Positions 11,985 through 24,265 of a stretch of 64,000 bases of DNA are shown piece by piece. Numbering within the stretch: position 1 is the first letter of the stretch; every line of letters begins with the position of its first letter. The notes below the pieces were generated by a model. It was not told the DNA's origin. It worked only from the letters and a program-made list of their open reading frames with translations, and did not search any database. Source of the stretch: Mixophyes australis. Its lineage: Eukaryota > Chordata > Amphibia > Anura > Limnodynastidae. A program made the translations under genes and the position numbers. The stretch lies in contig JAVHZZ010000003.1 in the NCBI GenBank assembly GCA_036250195.1, forward strand, positions 61,708,789 to 61,772,788. Direction: 5' to 3'.

Positions 11985-12583
11985 CAGGGCCGGACTGGCC
12001 ATCTGTCACTTCTGGCAAATGCCAGAAGGGCCGATGGCTGGATGGGCCGGCCCGACTCCTCCTGTCTTTGTGGTGGCTGGTATCTCCCCGGGAAGAAGAG
12101 GTTGCTGTAATGTAGGGGGGTGATGCTGGTTGCTGTAATGTAGGGGGGTGATGCTGGTTGCTGTAATGTAGGGGGGTGATGCTGGTTGCTGTAATGTGGG
12201 GGGTGATGCTGGTTGCTGTAATGTGGGGGGTGATGCCGGTTGCTGTAATGTGGGGGGTGATGCTGGTTGCTGTAATGTGGGTGGATATCGATGTAGTATG
12301 AGTGTGTGTGGGGGGTTATTTATTGCTGTAATTTGGGTACTAATAATGTATTGTCATGATATTTATTGCTGTAATTGGGGTGCTAATAATGTAATGTTGA
12401 GGGTCATTAGGAGAAATAAATACCCCCCCACACACACACACTCAAACTACATCATATTGTACTGCACCAGCAACGCGCACTGTGCCAGCATCAGTGTGCA
12501 ACAATATAGTGCATGGAGCCCACAACACGTGGGCCTGTGTGCTTTAAATGCCAGGGATGATTTTTAGTCCCAGTCCGGCCCTG
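11985..12583. mobile_element. Non-autonomous hAT (599 bp) with perfect 8-bp TSD
   Basis: Terminal inverted repeats CAGGGCCGGACTGG at the left and its exact complement at the right, bounded by CTTGACAT at 11977-11984 and again at 12584-12591. No coding sequence. The interior holds a G-rich minisatellite of 27-28 bp (12101-12290) and CA-rich stretches. It presumably relied on an autonomous hAT source elsewhere; its TIR differs from that of copies 1 and 2. Confidence 0.93.
12101..12290 (+). repeat. 27-28-bp minisatellite inside the 599-bp hAT MITE
   Basis: About seven units of GTTGCTGTAATGTAGGGGGG followed by TGATGCTG. The first units have one more G than the later ones (28 versus 27 bp). The G5-G6 runs make G-quadruplex formation possible. 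Confidence 0.9.
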
Positions 12584-12591
12584 CTTGACAT

Positions 12592-13727
12592 ACACTGTAT
12601 TTGTATATGTATAAACGTGACATTCCAGTTTCTGTATTATAGCTGCCTGACAAAGCAACCAACGTAGTTTTGAAAAGCTTGCCATTAATATCTATACAGT
12701 TAGCCAATAAACAGTATTATTTTTAATTCCATGTTTTCCTGCTTTTAACAATAAAAAAACTGTTATTAAGAATAAACTATTTTTAAAATTCCCAAAGACT
12801 TTCAGAAATAAATAATAAAAGTATGTAAAACGCTGTTTCATAATGTTTTATAAGAGTTTTAATTACTGTCATTTAGTTTATAGCAGCCTAAATTGTATTA
12901 ATTTTAATGAGTAGTTGTAGTTGAGTGATTTTCTCTTGTGAGCAGTATGAGGCTTTGTTATTTTTATTACTTTTAGTATTAGTATGGAAGCTATTATTAG
13001 ACTTTCACAGCTTTGTTGTATAACATTAGTGTAATTTTTTAGTGCCAGTATATAGTAATAGCAACCAAACTTAAGCATGATTGATAGTGATTGGATAAAG
13101 CTTATTCATGCTACTTTTACAATAATATAAACTAAACCTTTAATAATATGATAATATATGGATTAAAGGGGTGTGTTATAATATGTTCACTAAGTACAGC
13201 ATTAGGACATTAAGAAATGCTGAAATATATATGTTTGAACAAGAAACTGCACTGAAAGATTACATTGATAATCAGATCTAATGCATTTACTGTCAGTGTA
13301 AAGCAGTTGTCAAAATAAGAATTAAAACATCTCTAGAGCAGAAGACTTATTCCAAATGTAACACTAGGTTTATGTTTAGAGCTCTTTGTAATTATTTATT
13401 TTAATTTTTTTTAAAGAAGAAATAGAACACCCCAAAGACACATAAAGTTTGCCATATCTGGCCTTTGTTTGTTCTTGTGCAAGTATGCTAAATTATAAGA
13501 GTGTAACCTAAAGATAGCCAATACACTGCTCTCCTGCTGTTTTGTGTTCCATCAAACCCTGGCAGCCCTAATCTAATGCACTTAAAACGTTTAATGACAC
13601 ATAAATGCATGCACGTTGATGTCTCTCACATATAAGAGAAATATATTGATACGAATTTATGAAAAAATGGAAAGTAGCTATCTACTTTATGACAATATGA
13701 CCTATGGATAATTAATAACCTGCCCCT
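12592..13727. other. No gene seen; AT-rich
   Basis: Strongly AT-rich, no coding frame, repeat array or RNA recognised. Confidence 0.5.
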
Positions 13728-14073
13728 GCAGCACGGTGGCTTAGTGGTTAGCACTTCTGCCTCACAGCACTGGGGTCATGAGTTCAATTCCTGACCATGA
13801 CCTTATCTGTGTGGAGTTTGTATGTTCTCCCCGTGTTTGCGTGGGTTTCCTCCGGGTGCTCCGGTTTCCTCCCACACTCCAAAAACATACTGGTCGGTTA
13901 ATTGGCTGCTATCAAAATTGACCCTAGTCTCTCTCTCTCTCTGTCTGTGTGTCTGTATGTAAGGAGATTTAGACTGTAAGCTCCAATGGGGCAGGGACTG
14001 ATGTGAGTGAGTTCTCTGCACAGCGCTACGGAATCAGTGGCGCTATATAAATAAACAGTGATGATGATGATGA
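13728..14073 (+). mobile_element. tRNA-derived SINE with V-SINE/DANA-like central domain
   Basis: A tRNA-like head carries degenerate Pol III boxes (TGGCTTAGTGGTTA as A box, GAGTTCAATTCC as B box). A central domain with TGTATGTTCTCCCCGTGTTT and TCCTCCGGGTGCTCCGGTTT matches the conserved core I associate with fish DANA/V-SINEs. The tail (GACTGTAAGCTCCAATGGGG to GCTATATAAATAAA) resembles L2-type LINE 3' ends and closes in (GAT)n. A second copy lies at 41488-41827. Not a functional tRNA gene. Confidence 0.85.
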
Positions 14074-14700
14074 TTTACCAAGCAGTGGTGGAACCCTCAA
14101 TACTTCTCTTTTATTATAGCTCCTTCTCACTGAAGCTGTGTTTTTTTTTTACCATCCATACAGTTCTCTGCAGTAGAACCCTATTGAAGAGACTGGACTC
14201 TAGCGCTGTGATCATGCATGATCTTGCCCCTGTCTTCAGACAAAGGGAGATGTTGGGGATAGAGGGCCCTATCTGCTACACAAAGGGCAGTTTATATTAA
14301 AGGATTTTTTCCAAAGATCAAGCCCATTTAAAGAGCTGTAATCACATACAACGCTGCCCCATGTGTCTAGTACAGAAAGTATACAATGCACATCCGGTAG
14401 ACAACACAGAGCCCAGGTGTCTGCTATACACAACGATATTTTTTTGGGGTGACATGAGTAGAGTGAAGCCTATTATCACAGCTAGGAAGTATATAAAGTA
14501 GACCCTATGCTGGCGGGTAGTGTGCAATGCTCATTCTCTCATGGTTACTGGACAATATGATGTTCTAATAGCTTGGATAATATATCGATAACTTCATTTC
14601 CTCTCCTGCAGTGAACTCTGATTAATTGTATAGAATACTGTTATCCTGTTATAGCACAAGGTGATAGACACTCAGGAGTCAGGATACCTGGGGGACTCGC
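14074..14700. other. No gene seen
   Basis: No domain-bearing frame or repeat recognised. Confidence 0.45.
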
Positions 14701-14739
14701 TTACTTATGGTGGGGTGCGGATGGTGATGGGATTTAGCA

Positions 14740-15240
14740 GAACTGTAACTAGACATTTTGGTGCCCTGGGTAAGAGAGTACACTGGCGCCACCCCACCCC
14801 TATAATGAAGGGTGATCGCCTATTGTTGCGGGTGCCTAGCTATTTACAATGCACAGAAGCCCTCCAAACCCTTCCTTCTCCAGACGCCACATTTTTTGCT
14901 TCTTATTGGTCTTTCCGAGCCTGTTTCCATGCTAGGGCACCTTTAACTCCTGCCATTCCACTGCAGACACTTCGGACATGCAGCACGCACCACTGGTTGG
15001 TGTACATGACTCCCCTTCCCAACTAGAGCAGTGTGAAGTAGGAGTGTCTGGGCAAAATTATAACAATTGGGACTCTCCCACCAGAATCACAACAGTTGGC
15101 AGACAGTGATGCTCTCTTCTACCTGTTCTGGCAGCTTTGACCACATGCTGTTGCTGCTGCTGGTGTCTTAAGCTCAGTTGCTGCTTGGCCAAATCCTGGA
15201 ATGTTGGGGCCCTGTTTGAAAAAGAGATGGATGGTCAATG
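14740..15240. repeat. Dispersed repeat fragment shared with 33390-33660
   Basis: Blocks such as CACCAGAATCA-AACAGTTGGCAGA, TCTCCTCTACCTGTTCT-like and AAGCTCAGTTG..GGAATGTT occur in the same order and orientation at 33390-33660, inside the probable hAT element there. It is therefore likely a diverged copy of part of that element family. No coding content. Confidence 0.6.
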
Positions 15241-15246
15241 CATTAT

Positions 15247-15261
15247 ATAATAATCATAATC

Positions 15262-15308
<47 letters not shown>
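15247..15308 (+). repeat. (AAT)n microsatellite
   Basis: About 60 bp of ATA/AAT trinucleotide repeats. Confidence 0.95.
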
Positions 15309-15311
<3 letters not shown>

Positions 15312-16544
15312 TATAATTTATTCAGTAAGCAGAAATAATCCCTTAATTTATGAATCCAAATGAGGTTAAAACCACTGTAAATGTGTTGGAATTTTGGCTC
15401 TGTCTCTACCTACAATTGCTTACTTTTTCCCTGTATCTTTGGGTTTGTGAGGGACTAGTTGGATGGAAACCAGCTCTTTTGTAAGAGAGGTTACTTTCTT
15501 TGAGCAGGGGACAGCATTTCCCCATTTTATGCTAGAAAATGTAATAAATTAAGATAAGTTAACAGAGATTTCCGTATTCTGTATGTAATGTGACCCACTG
15601 AGATTTGAGCATTGATCAGCTGAATCATGGTGTTATTACACTGCACTGTTCAGCCACATGATAGGACAGAGGCTCACAGGAGCTGGATTTTCCTGTTAGT
15701 GTGACATCCAGCTCTGTAATATTTGCTTCTATGTATTTACATCACCTGAGTGACATTTCAGTTGATTGCTCAGTGCACTGTGAACAAGAAAATTCAATTT
15801 GGTATTTGTTATGAAACCCGGTGTCGTCTTTTCTTGCTGGATACAGTAAGCTTCCACCACACGTCAATACAAACTCAAGTTGACACAGTCCAAGAGTATT
15901 GACATATATTTGCCAATAATTGAATTCCAATTAATTGCGGTTGTTTTGACCTATGCTTCTTCATCTGCTCTGTGTTTTGTTATAAGCATGATTTCACAGT
16001 TAGAATAACTATGGCTGATACATCTAGGTGTTTGGAGATTAGTGTTCACATTCCCAGTCCAGGGATTCTTTCTATAAGCATTGTATTCATCACGTTCCAC
16101 ACACTTTGTTCTTTAAATCCACAATGAGATTGCTGGTGTTCCTAATCTTGGGCTGTTTCTGACAGTGTCTTAGACAATTGTAGAAATAAATTAAAATAAA
16201 GTAGTATACTGGCCAAATGTGATAGTAGACACAGACCCTTATCTTATCCACAACTGCTCATATATAGATGTGCTGCACTGCTTGTATCATAGTCATATAT
16301 GATGCACAATGTCCTCATCCCTGACTCCTTTACCTCCAGCTCCTCGCTGTGTGACTAAACCTCACATATAGCATAAGCCCAACAGCCATGTAAATCTGGA
16401 CACATATGAATTATACAAGCTCTATGTCTGTATGGCTGGGGTACCCATGTTTCCTGGTTAGGGTTACCATCAGAAACTATGGGGCCCAGTACTAATTAAT
16501 CTTGCAGCCGCTCTACCTCCCTCTTTACTGTACCTGCCCCCCTC
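15309..16544. other. No gene seen
   Basis: Mixed-composition sequence; no domain, RNA or repeat recognised before the minisatellite begins. Confidence 0.45.
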
Positions 16545-19495
16545 CCTCTACATGTCCTACTTCTTCATCACAGTACATGCCTCCCGTCCGTCATCACAGT
16601 GCATGCCTCCTCCCTCCCTCATCACAGTACATGCCTCCTCCCTCCCTCATCACAGTACATGCTCCACTCCCCCTCATCACAGTACATGCCTCCTCCCTCC
16701 CTCATCACAGTACATGCCTCCTCCCTCCCTCATCACAGTACATGCCTCCCGTCCGTCATCACAGTACATGCCTCCTCCCTCCCTCATCACAGTACATGCC
16801 TCCCGTCCCTCATCACAGTACATGCCTCCTCCCTCCCTCATCACAGTACATGCCTCCTCCCTCCCTCATCACAGTACATGCCTCCCCTCCGTCATCACAG
16901 TACATGCCTCCTCCCGTAACTCATCACAGTACATGCCTCCTCCCTCCCTCAACCCAGTACATGCCTCCCGACCCTCATCACAGTACATGCCTCCACCCTC
17001 CCTAATCGCAGTACATGCCTCCTCCCGTCCCTCATCAGAGTACATGCCTCCCGTCCCTCATCACAGTACATGCCTCCACCCTCCCTAATCACAGTACATG
17101 CCTCCTCCCTCCCTCATCACAGTACATGCCTCTCGTCCCTCATCACAGTACATGCCTCCTCCCTCCCTCATCACAGTACATGCCTCCCGTCCCTCATCAC
17201 AGTACATGCCTCCTCCCTCCCTCATCACAGTACATGCCTCCCGTCCCTCATCACAGTACATGCCTCCACCCTCCCTAATCACAGTACATGCCTCCTCCCT
17301 CCCTCATCACAGTACATGCCTCCCGTCCCTCATCACAGTACATGCCTCCACCCTCCCTAATCACAGTACATGCCTCCTCCCTCCCTCATCACAGTACATG
17401 CCTCCTCCCTCCCTCATCACAGTACATGCCTCCTCCCTCCCTCATCACAGTACATGCCTCCACCCTCCCTAATCACAGTACATGCCTCCTCCCTCCCTCA
17501 TCACAGTACATGCCTCCCGTCCCTCATCACAGTACATGCCTCCACCCTCCCTAAACACAGTACATGCCTCCTCCCTCCCTCATCACAGTACATGCCTCCT
17601 CCCTCCCTCATCACAGTACATGCCTCCCGTCCCTCATCACAGTACATGCCTCCCGTCCCTCATCACAGTACATGCCTCCACCCTCCCTCATCACAGTACA
17701 TGCCTCCTCCCTCCCTCATCACAGTACATGCCTCCCGTCCCTCATCACAGTACATGCCTCCCACCTCCCTCATCAAGTACATGCCTGCACCCTCCCTCAT
17801 CGCATTACATGCTCCACTCTCCCCCATCAGAGTACATCCTCCAATCCCCATCACATTACATGCTCCACTCCCCATCACATTACATTCTCCACTTCCCCTC
17901 ATCACATTACATGCTCCACTCTCCCTCTCATCAAATTACATGCTCCCTGATCACATTGCATGCTCCATTCCTCCCTCATCACATTACATGCTCCATTCCC
18001 CTATGACATTACATTCCCCACTCCCCTCATCATATTACATGCGCTACTCCCCCTTCATTACATTACATGCTTCATTCCCCCGTCATTCACATTACATGTG
18101 CCACTCCCCTATCACATTACATGCTCCACTCCCCCTATTCATATTATATGCTCCACTCTCCCCCTCATCAAATTACATGCTCCACTCCCTGATCATATTG
18201 CATGCTCCATTCCCCCCTCATCACATTACATGCTCCACTCCCTGATCATATTGCATGCTCCATTCCCCCCTCATCACATTACATGCTCCATTCCCCCCTC
18301 ATCACATTACATGCTCCATTCCCCTATAACATTACATGCTCCATTCCCCCCTCCTCACATTACATGCTCCATTCCCCTATGACATTACATGCTCTACTCC
18401 CCCTCATCATATTACATGCTCCATTCCCCTATGACATTACATGCTCCACTCCCCCTCATCACATTACATGCTCCTCTCCCCCTCATCACTTTACATGCTC
18501 CATTCCCATTTGACATTACATGCTCCACTCCCCCTCATCACATTGAATGCTCCATTCCCCTATGACATTAGATGCTCCTCTCCCCCTCATCACTTTACAT
18601 ACTCCACTCCTCCTCATCACATGAGGTGCTCCACGCCCCCCCTCATCGCATTACATGCTCCACTCCCTCTTCACATTACATACTCCACTCCCCCATCACA
18701 TTACATACTCCACCCCTCCTCATCACATTACATACTCCACCCCTCCTCATCACATTACATGCTCCACTCCCCCTTCACATTACATACTCCACACCCCCAT
18801 CACATTGCATACTCCACTCCCCATCACATTGCATACTCCACTCCCCCTCATCACATTACATGCTCCACTCTCCCCCTCATCACATTACATGCTCCACTCT
18901 CCCCCTCATCACATTACATGCTCCACTCTCCCCCTCATCACATTACATGCTCCACTCTCCCCCTCATCACATTACATGCTCCACTCTCCCCCTCATCACA
19001 TTACATGCTCCACTCCCCCTTCACATTACATACTCCACACCCCCATCACATTGCATACTCCACTCCCCCTCATCACATTACATACTCCACTCTCCCCCTC
19101 ATCACATGAGGTGCTCCACGCCCCCCCTCATCGCATTACATGCTCCACTCCCTCTTCACATTACATACTCCACTCCCCCATCACATTACATACTCCACCC
19201 CTCCTCATCACATTACATGCTCCACTCCCCCTTCACATTACATACTCCACTCCCCCATCACATTGCATACTCCACTCCCCCTCATCACATTACATGCTCC
19301 ACTCTCCCCCTCATCACATTACATGCTCCACTCTCCCCCTCATCACATTACATGCTCCACTCTCCCCCTCATCACATTACATGCTCCACTCTCCCCCTCA
19401 TCACATTACATGCTCCACTCTCCCCCTCATCACATTACATGCTCCACTCTCCCCCTCATCACATTACATGCTCCACTCCTCCCCTCATTGCATTA
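16545..19495 (+). repeat. 3-kb C-rich minisatellite, two unit subfamilies (28-29 bp)
   Basis: The left part (to about 17780) uses a 28-bp unit containing TCATCACAGTACATGCCTCC followed by TCCCTCCC or CGTCCC variants. The right part uses a 28-29-bp unit containing ATCACATTACATGCTCCACT followed by C-rich spacers. The two subfamilies share ATCACA-TACATGC-TCC and clearly have one origin. The right part also shows higher-order structure: a block with the rare variant CACATGAGGTGCTCCACG appears near 18615 and again near 19103 with a similar series of variants after it. Stops are rare, giving long overlapping ORFs in all plus frames that are not genes. The complementary strand has repeated GGGAGGGAGGAGG runs. 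Confidence 0.95.
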
Positions 19496-19642
19496 CACAC
19501 AACGAAGCTGAAGTCTGTGCGAAATTCGTCAGGTACCAGGATCACAGTGTATATTTTCATTATATCATTTGTGTTCCAAAGGAAAAATAAAACAAACCCA
19601 TAGTGTACTCTGTGTGATAATTAAGGACAATATGAAGTCTAA

Positions 19643-19817
19643 GGGCTAGATTTACTAAGCGGCGGGTTTGAAAAATTGAGGATGTTGCCTATAGCAACCA
19701 ATCAGATTCTAGCTTTCATTTATATAGTACTTTCTACAAAATGACAGCTAGAATCTGATTGGTTGCTATAGGCAACATCCCCACTTTTTCAAACCCGCAG
19801 CTTAGTAAATCTAGCCC
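19643..19817. mobile_element. Palindromic MITE, copy A (175 bp, TSD TAA)
   Basis: Almost a perfect inverted repeat: GGGCTAGATTTACTAAG at the left, complement at the right, with arms containing GATGTTGCCTATAGCAACCA. Flanked by TAA at 19640-19642 and 19818-19820. A 3-bp T-rich duplication fits PIF/Harbinger-type MITEs. Other copies: 36134-36308, 38394-38558, 51690-51864. Confidence 0.88.
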
Positions 19818-19888
19818 TAAGTGCTACTGCACTCACTTTTGCCAAAGAAAAAAAGTTTTTTTCTATTATACCGATGTTCGCCGGTAAG

Positions 19889-19945
19889 TGTGATTCCAAG
19901 CGCTATGGAATCTGATGGCGCTATATAAATAAATGTTGATGATGT
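19889..19945 (+). mobile_element. SINE 3' tail fragment
   Basis: GCGCTATGGAATCTGATGGC, then GCTATATAAATAAATG and degenerate GAT repeats; matches the end of the SINE at 13728-14073. Confidence 0.75.
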
Positions 19946-20463
19946 TCATGATTCCAACTGCGTGAATTTGGTCTTTAGACAACAAAATTAGTTTTGTGTA
20001 TCAAATGAAATTTGATATGTATTTTTCTCTGAGAATATATTTCCTGTACACAAATCCAGTCCACTGTTTGCCATTACCTTGAACTGCTATTGCATATTCT
20101 TCCATAATTCTCCAGATGGGGGATAAGTTTGAATAGTTTCCTAGAGCTGTATGCTGTGCTTTAAGGCCTGAGGAAAGTCAAATGAGTGTTCCAGTTTTTT
20201 CATTTTAAAATCATGGGAGTCCTATGCTTGTCTGCAGGTTAATAATTTAACTGTGAAATAATTGAAGTGCAGACTTACAACGTGTGTTTCATGCATAAGG
20301 ATTTAAATGGCTTGTCGGGGAACTGTCATCACCCAGAAGTCCTTTTCTCCTATTAGGAGACAGAGCACAGGACCTTGTGTGATAAAAGCGTGTGCATATA
20401 AATTCTGGAGTAAATAAATCAGCAACTATATATCAACCTATCATATCAACTTCATTAGGACTA
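19946..20463. other. No gene seen
   Basis: No recognisable feature. Confidence 0.45.
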
Positions 20464-20471
20464 AGAAAATG

Positions 20472-20945
20472 CAGGGCCGGTGCTAGGGTCCTCTGTGCCC
20501 TAGGCACAATTTCAAAAACCCCCCCGCCCCAGCACACTGCCCCGCCCCTTGGGTCTCAATGTGCGCCGCCCCCCCGGGTCTAAATGTTCCCCTCCCCTCT
20601 CTTTCCTTACCTTAAAGGTGATTCCATAAAGATGCTCCTCGCTGCTGGGTCCCGTCCCTCACTGATACTGTCGGGCCGTGATGATGATGTCATGCCGACA
20701 GTCAGTGAGGGGAGGGGGAGTGGAGGAGAGGAGTCGATGGGACGGTCCGCCCCATCAGCTGTTGGATGGGAGGGCGGCGGTCGCGATCCATGGCCCCTCG
20801 CCCCTCCCCCCTCCTTGTGGATCTATCTGAAGCTGTGCTCAGCGATCACCGCACAGTTATTAAAGTACAATACTTCTGTGGCGCCCACCAGAGCCCGGCG
20901 CCCTAGGCAACTGCCTAACCTTGCCTAATGGGAATGCCGGGCCTG
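20472..20945. mobile_element. Non-autonomous hAT (474 bp) with perfect 8-bp TSD
   Basis: The ends CAGGGCCGGTGCTAGGG and GAATGCCGGGCCTG form imperfect TIRs. The 8-bp direct repeat AGAAAATG lies at 20464-20471 and 20946-20953. Subterminal GCCCTAGGCA occurs near both ends. An internal hairpin pairs CCCTCACTGATACTGTCGG (from 20656) with CCGACAGTCAGTGAGGG. GC-rich interior, no coding domain. Confidence 0.92.
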
Positions 20946-20953
20946 AGAAAATG

Positions 20954-21890
20954 TCCTTCTTTTTCTACATCGACTGTAAGCTCTTTGAGTCAGGGACCTT
21001 AACGTTGCACTTCTTGTTTTCCCTGTAATTTTTGTGCATGTTGTAGTCGTTGATCAAGTACACATCCCTGTACTAGCTCCTGTAAATATCTACACCTGTC
21101 TGTGACTTCTGCATTATTAATACAGGAACATCTGCAGAATGTCAGACAGAATCTCAGGCTGCCAACAACACTTCACAGCTCATTAAGGGAAGTTGCCATC
21201 ATCTCTGTCCTTCTTTAATCTATGTTATGTTTTATAAAGAGGGATAGTCAATTTGAAAATGATCTTTTTACTTCTTTTATATAAACATTTTTTTAAAGAC
21301 TATTATTTTGAAAATGACAACTTGTACAAACCGTATAAATGAATAATACAAAATGTTCAATAATGTAACAGTAATTCAATGAAAAAGTTATGAGATAGAA
21401 AAAACATTGTCAGGTCCTTTTCCATTTTTTTTAAACTTAGATTGGTGGGAAAAATCAAATGGCGAGAGGATCTAAATCACTAAAACTAGAATATAGTTAT
21501 ACTGAGACTAAATTGTCTTTTACATTATAATAGGTATATAATCATTTTTAACATATATCTAGAGGTGCGGAGGGTGGGAGTCTCAATTTTTAAATTTTTC
21601 ATTTCAAAATCATAAGGTAACACTATGAAGGCGTGCCAGATGCGTGTATGACACCAACTTTTGGGAGATCTGCTCTAGGTTGTGTACACAGAAGTGGCTT
21701 TTGCCTGGGCCAAAAAGGTCCACAAAAGCAACCATACACGGCCCGAGATACCTCTTGGCGGTTCTGCATATATCTGTTACTGAAACACAAATAGCCACAT
21801 AATACTAAGACAATATAAAAATATAAAAAAGCATAAAATCTGTGCATTTTGTCTCATATGTAGAAGGAAAGATTTGATAATTAGGTGGAT
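20954..21890. other. No supported gene; possible L2-type tail at its start
   Basis: GACTGTAAGCTCTTTGAGTC followed by AGGGACC near 20967 resembles an L2/SINE 3' end. The rest is AT-rich. Overlapping minus-strand ORFs at 21610-21847 have ordinary composition but no domain I can name. Confidence 0.4.
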
Positions 21891-21896
21891 TCAAGA

Positions 21897-22040
21897 AATT
21901 ATTGTACATCATAGTATAAAATTATTATACATCTTAATAGAAAATTATTGTACATCTAAGTATAAAATTATTGTACATCTTTAGTATAAAATTATTGTAC
22001 ATCTTAATAGAAAATTATTGTATATCTTAGTATAAAATTT
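21897..22040 (+). repeat. About 24-bp AT-rich tandem repeat
   Basis: Six diverged units of AAATTATTGTACATCTTAGT plus ATAA, alternating between GTATA and ATAGA variants. Confidence 0.85.
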
Positions 22041-22990
22041 CAGATATTAGTGTGCTGTTCAAGAGTGGAGTACAAGTGTCGGTATAAAGTCACAAAGGAA
22101 TTGTTTCCTTTCTTGGAGCAAATTGATCTATAATTTTCTTTTGACTTAATTGTAAATCATGTAAATGTATCATTGACATTAATAGACATATGATTTTTTT
22201 CTAACCAATACAATGATGTAACATTGTGGGCCTCCAGGTAAACCTATCCGAACCCATTCAGGACCTCTATGTCCAGGCCTATTTTCATGGTTGTTATTAT
22301 CATTATTGTTGTTAATTTGTAATGGCATATACAGAATACTGGGTCTCTTTCCTACCCCCTGGGCTGTGGGGTCTGAGTAAATAAACAAGATTTGGCACCC
22401 TGGAATGGCAGCTATGCCACTCCAGCATTCCAGTTGTAATGTACATGGTTCCATTAGCTTGCAGGGGAGAATGAACTGAGGTCACACACAAAGATCAGAA
22501 TTCAGAGAAACGCTGGATCACAGCTGAGGCGCACAATAAATCTGGCAGTTAGTGAAATTAACTGCCAGCCTTATATACCTCCAGAATGAACGGGATTGGC
22601 TACAGACAGAAGTGGGCGGTAGACTGAACGGAGTATGCTCCAGGCAAATTCATAGGGTACAAGTTCTCTTGAATAACAGCTTAGAGAAATAACTGCCACT
22701 GTGGCTTGCCATATAGTAACACTGTTCTCTAGTCCACAAGAACTTGGATTGAGTCCTGTGTAGTGTGTCTGCATGCTTGCTCTTGGATTATACTGTTGCT
22801 GCTTTCTGAGGACCTGGATTATAATTCATGGTGCCATTAATAGGGGCAACAAAAAAGTTAATTTGCAACTTCAGTTTTGTATGCTGGTCTCTTTTTTTTC
22901 ACTGGGTACTGCATAGTTCTCAAGTGGTTTAGCAGAATGCAGATAGCTCTAACGAGGATCCCCTCTGCATTGATTTGTGACATAGTATCT
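22041..22990. other. No gene seen; possible retroelement leader
   Basis: No domain. A small inverted repeat (GGCAGTTA...TAACTGCC) lies at 22543-22568 next to TTATATACC; it could be LTR or leader debris of the following gag fragment, but no LTR boundary was found. Confidence 0.35.
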
Positions 22991-22994
22991 GTTA

Positions 22995-23398
22995 CGGCGG
23001 TCGGCAGAAGAATACCGTGCTGAATTCCGCAGATGGTCGCCTGACAGTGAATGGAATGATCCAGCGTTACGCAGCCAGTTTCGCCTAGGACTGTCAGAGC
23101 AGATTAAAGATTCACTTGTGCAGTACCCTTCTCCCACCTCGTTAGAGAACCTTATGCAACTCGCCATTAAAATTGACAGGAGAATTAAGGAGAGGAAGAC
23201 AGAGAAAGAGGCATCTTCCTTTTCGTCTGCATTTATTCCTGTTTCTACGGATGTTGAGGAGCCAATGCAGTTAGGGGCATATCGCCTCTCTCCTGAGGAA
23301 AGAGACAGAAGACGGTCACAAGGCCTATGTCTCTATTGTGGTACCAGAGGCCACTTCTCCCGCTCTTGTCCTAACAAACCGGGAAAAGAGCATGCCTA
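22995..23398 (+). pseudogene. gag: Sushi-ichi-like gag fragment (capsid end and CCHC knuckle)
   Basis: Open from about 22995 with the capsid C-terminal signature SAEEYRAEFRRWS and ALRSQFRLGLSEQIKD, typical of sushi-ichi/PEG10-type gag, then a basic stretch (IKERKTEKE) and a knuckle CLYCGTRGHFSRSC (C-x2-C-x4-H-x4-C). The N-terminal two thirds of gag are absent, so it is a 5'-truncated remnant. It belongs to a different lineage from the chromoviruses at 42-59 kb. Confidence 0.8.
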
Positions 23399-23419
23399 GG
23401 GAACGAGGGGAATGTTCGC

Positions 23420-24165
23420 CTAGGTCTGCAAGTTGTTTCCCCCATAAATGCTGTCTTGATCCCTGCACAAGTCACTTTTGGTGAAAGTTCAGTGGCCCTC
23501 TCGGCCTTCATTGACAGTGAAGCTGCAGGCAACTTCCTCGAGTTACCCAAAGGACGCTTGTACTCTCTCTCTGGTCCAGAGACCAAATCAATACAGGATT
23601 ACATTGATGAAAACTTGGAGAAAGGCTTCATCAGGACATTTAAATCTCCAGTAGGAGCTGGATGCTTTTTTGTATCCAAAAAGACGGATGACTAAGACCC
23701 TGTGTTGACTACCGAGGACTGAATCTCATTACAGTCAAGAACACCTATCCCCTTCCTCTCATCTCCGTATTATTCAATCAACTAAGAGGTGCTACAGTCT
23801 TCACCAAAATCGATCGTCGTGGAGCATATAACCTCATCCATATCAAAGAAGGAGATGAATGGAAGACGGCATTCAATATGCATTCTGGCCACTACGAGTA
23901 TCTGGTCATGCCGTTTGGTCTTAGCAACGCACCTGCAGTATTCCAGGACCTGATTAATGAAGTTCTTCAGGAGTTCCCTGATTGTTTCGTGGTCGTCTAT
24001 TTAGATGATATCCTCATTTATTCTAAATCCTTATCCATACATCAGGGTCACGTCAAACAGGTTCTACAGAAATTGCGAGAACACCACCTTTACGCCAAAC
24101 TAGAAAAGTGTGAGTTTGAGGTGCAGAAGGTATCCTTTCTGGGATACATAATCTCTTCGGGGGTA
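23420..24165 (+). pseudogene. pol: Sushi-ichi-like pol fragment (protease start, RT fingers and palm)
   Basis: A protease start with FIDSEAAGNF (catalytic DSG changed to DSE) jumps at about 23540 to the RT N-terminus (LYSLSGPE, then GFIRTFKSPVGAG), so most of the protease and the linker are deleted. After a single-base frameshift near 23690, the RT continues with [16 protein letters not shown] and [18 protein letters not shown], the catalytic [10 protein letters not shown] near 24000, and FLGYIISS. Homology then stops abruptly at a GTAAGT. Dead copy. Confidence 0.85.
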
Positions 24166-24265
24166 AGTGACAGGTGTTTTTGTAATCTCAGTCTTAAACA
24201 TAACACCATAGTCTCATATTTTAAACCATAAATATTTGTCTTTTTATTTTTGGTGTGAATGCAGC

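Noticed and set aside
13733..13805. tRNA gene
   Set aside because: A-box-like and B-box-like motifs belong to the SINE head; they are degenerate and followed directly by the SINE core.
16545..19495. CRISPR-like regular 28-bp repeats
   Set aside because: Units are contiguous with no unique spacers, vary among themselves, and the setting is a eukaryotic genome.
16502..19603. Very long overlapping ORFs (up to 343 codons) in several plus frames
   Set aside because: They are translations of a 28-29-bp tandem repeat that lacks stop codons; the proteins are Ser/Pro/His/Thr/Leu repeats without domains, and all frames are equally open.
21610..21847. Minus-strand ORFs as an exon
   Set aside because: The composition is plausible, but no splice sites of quality and no family recognised.
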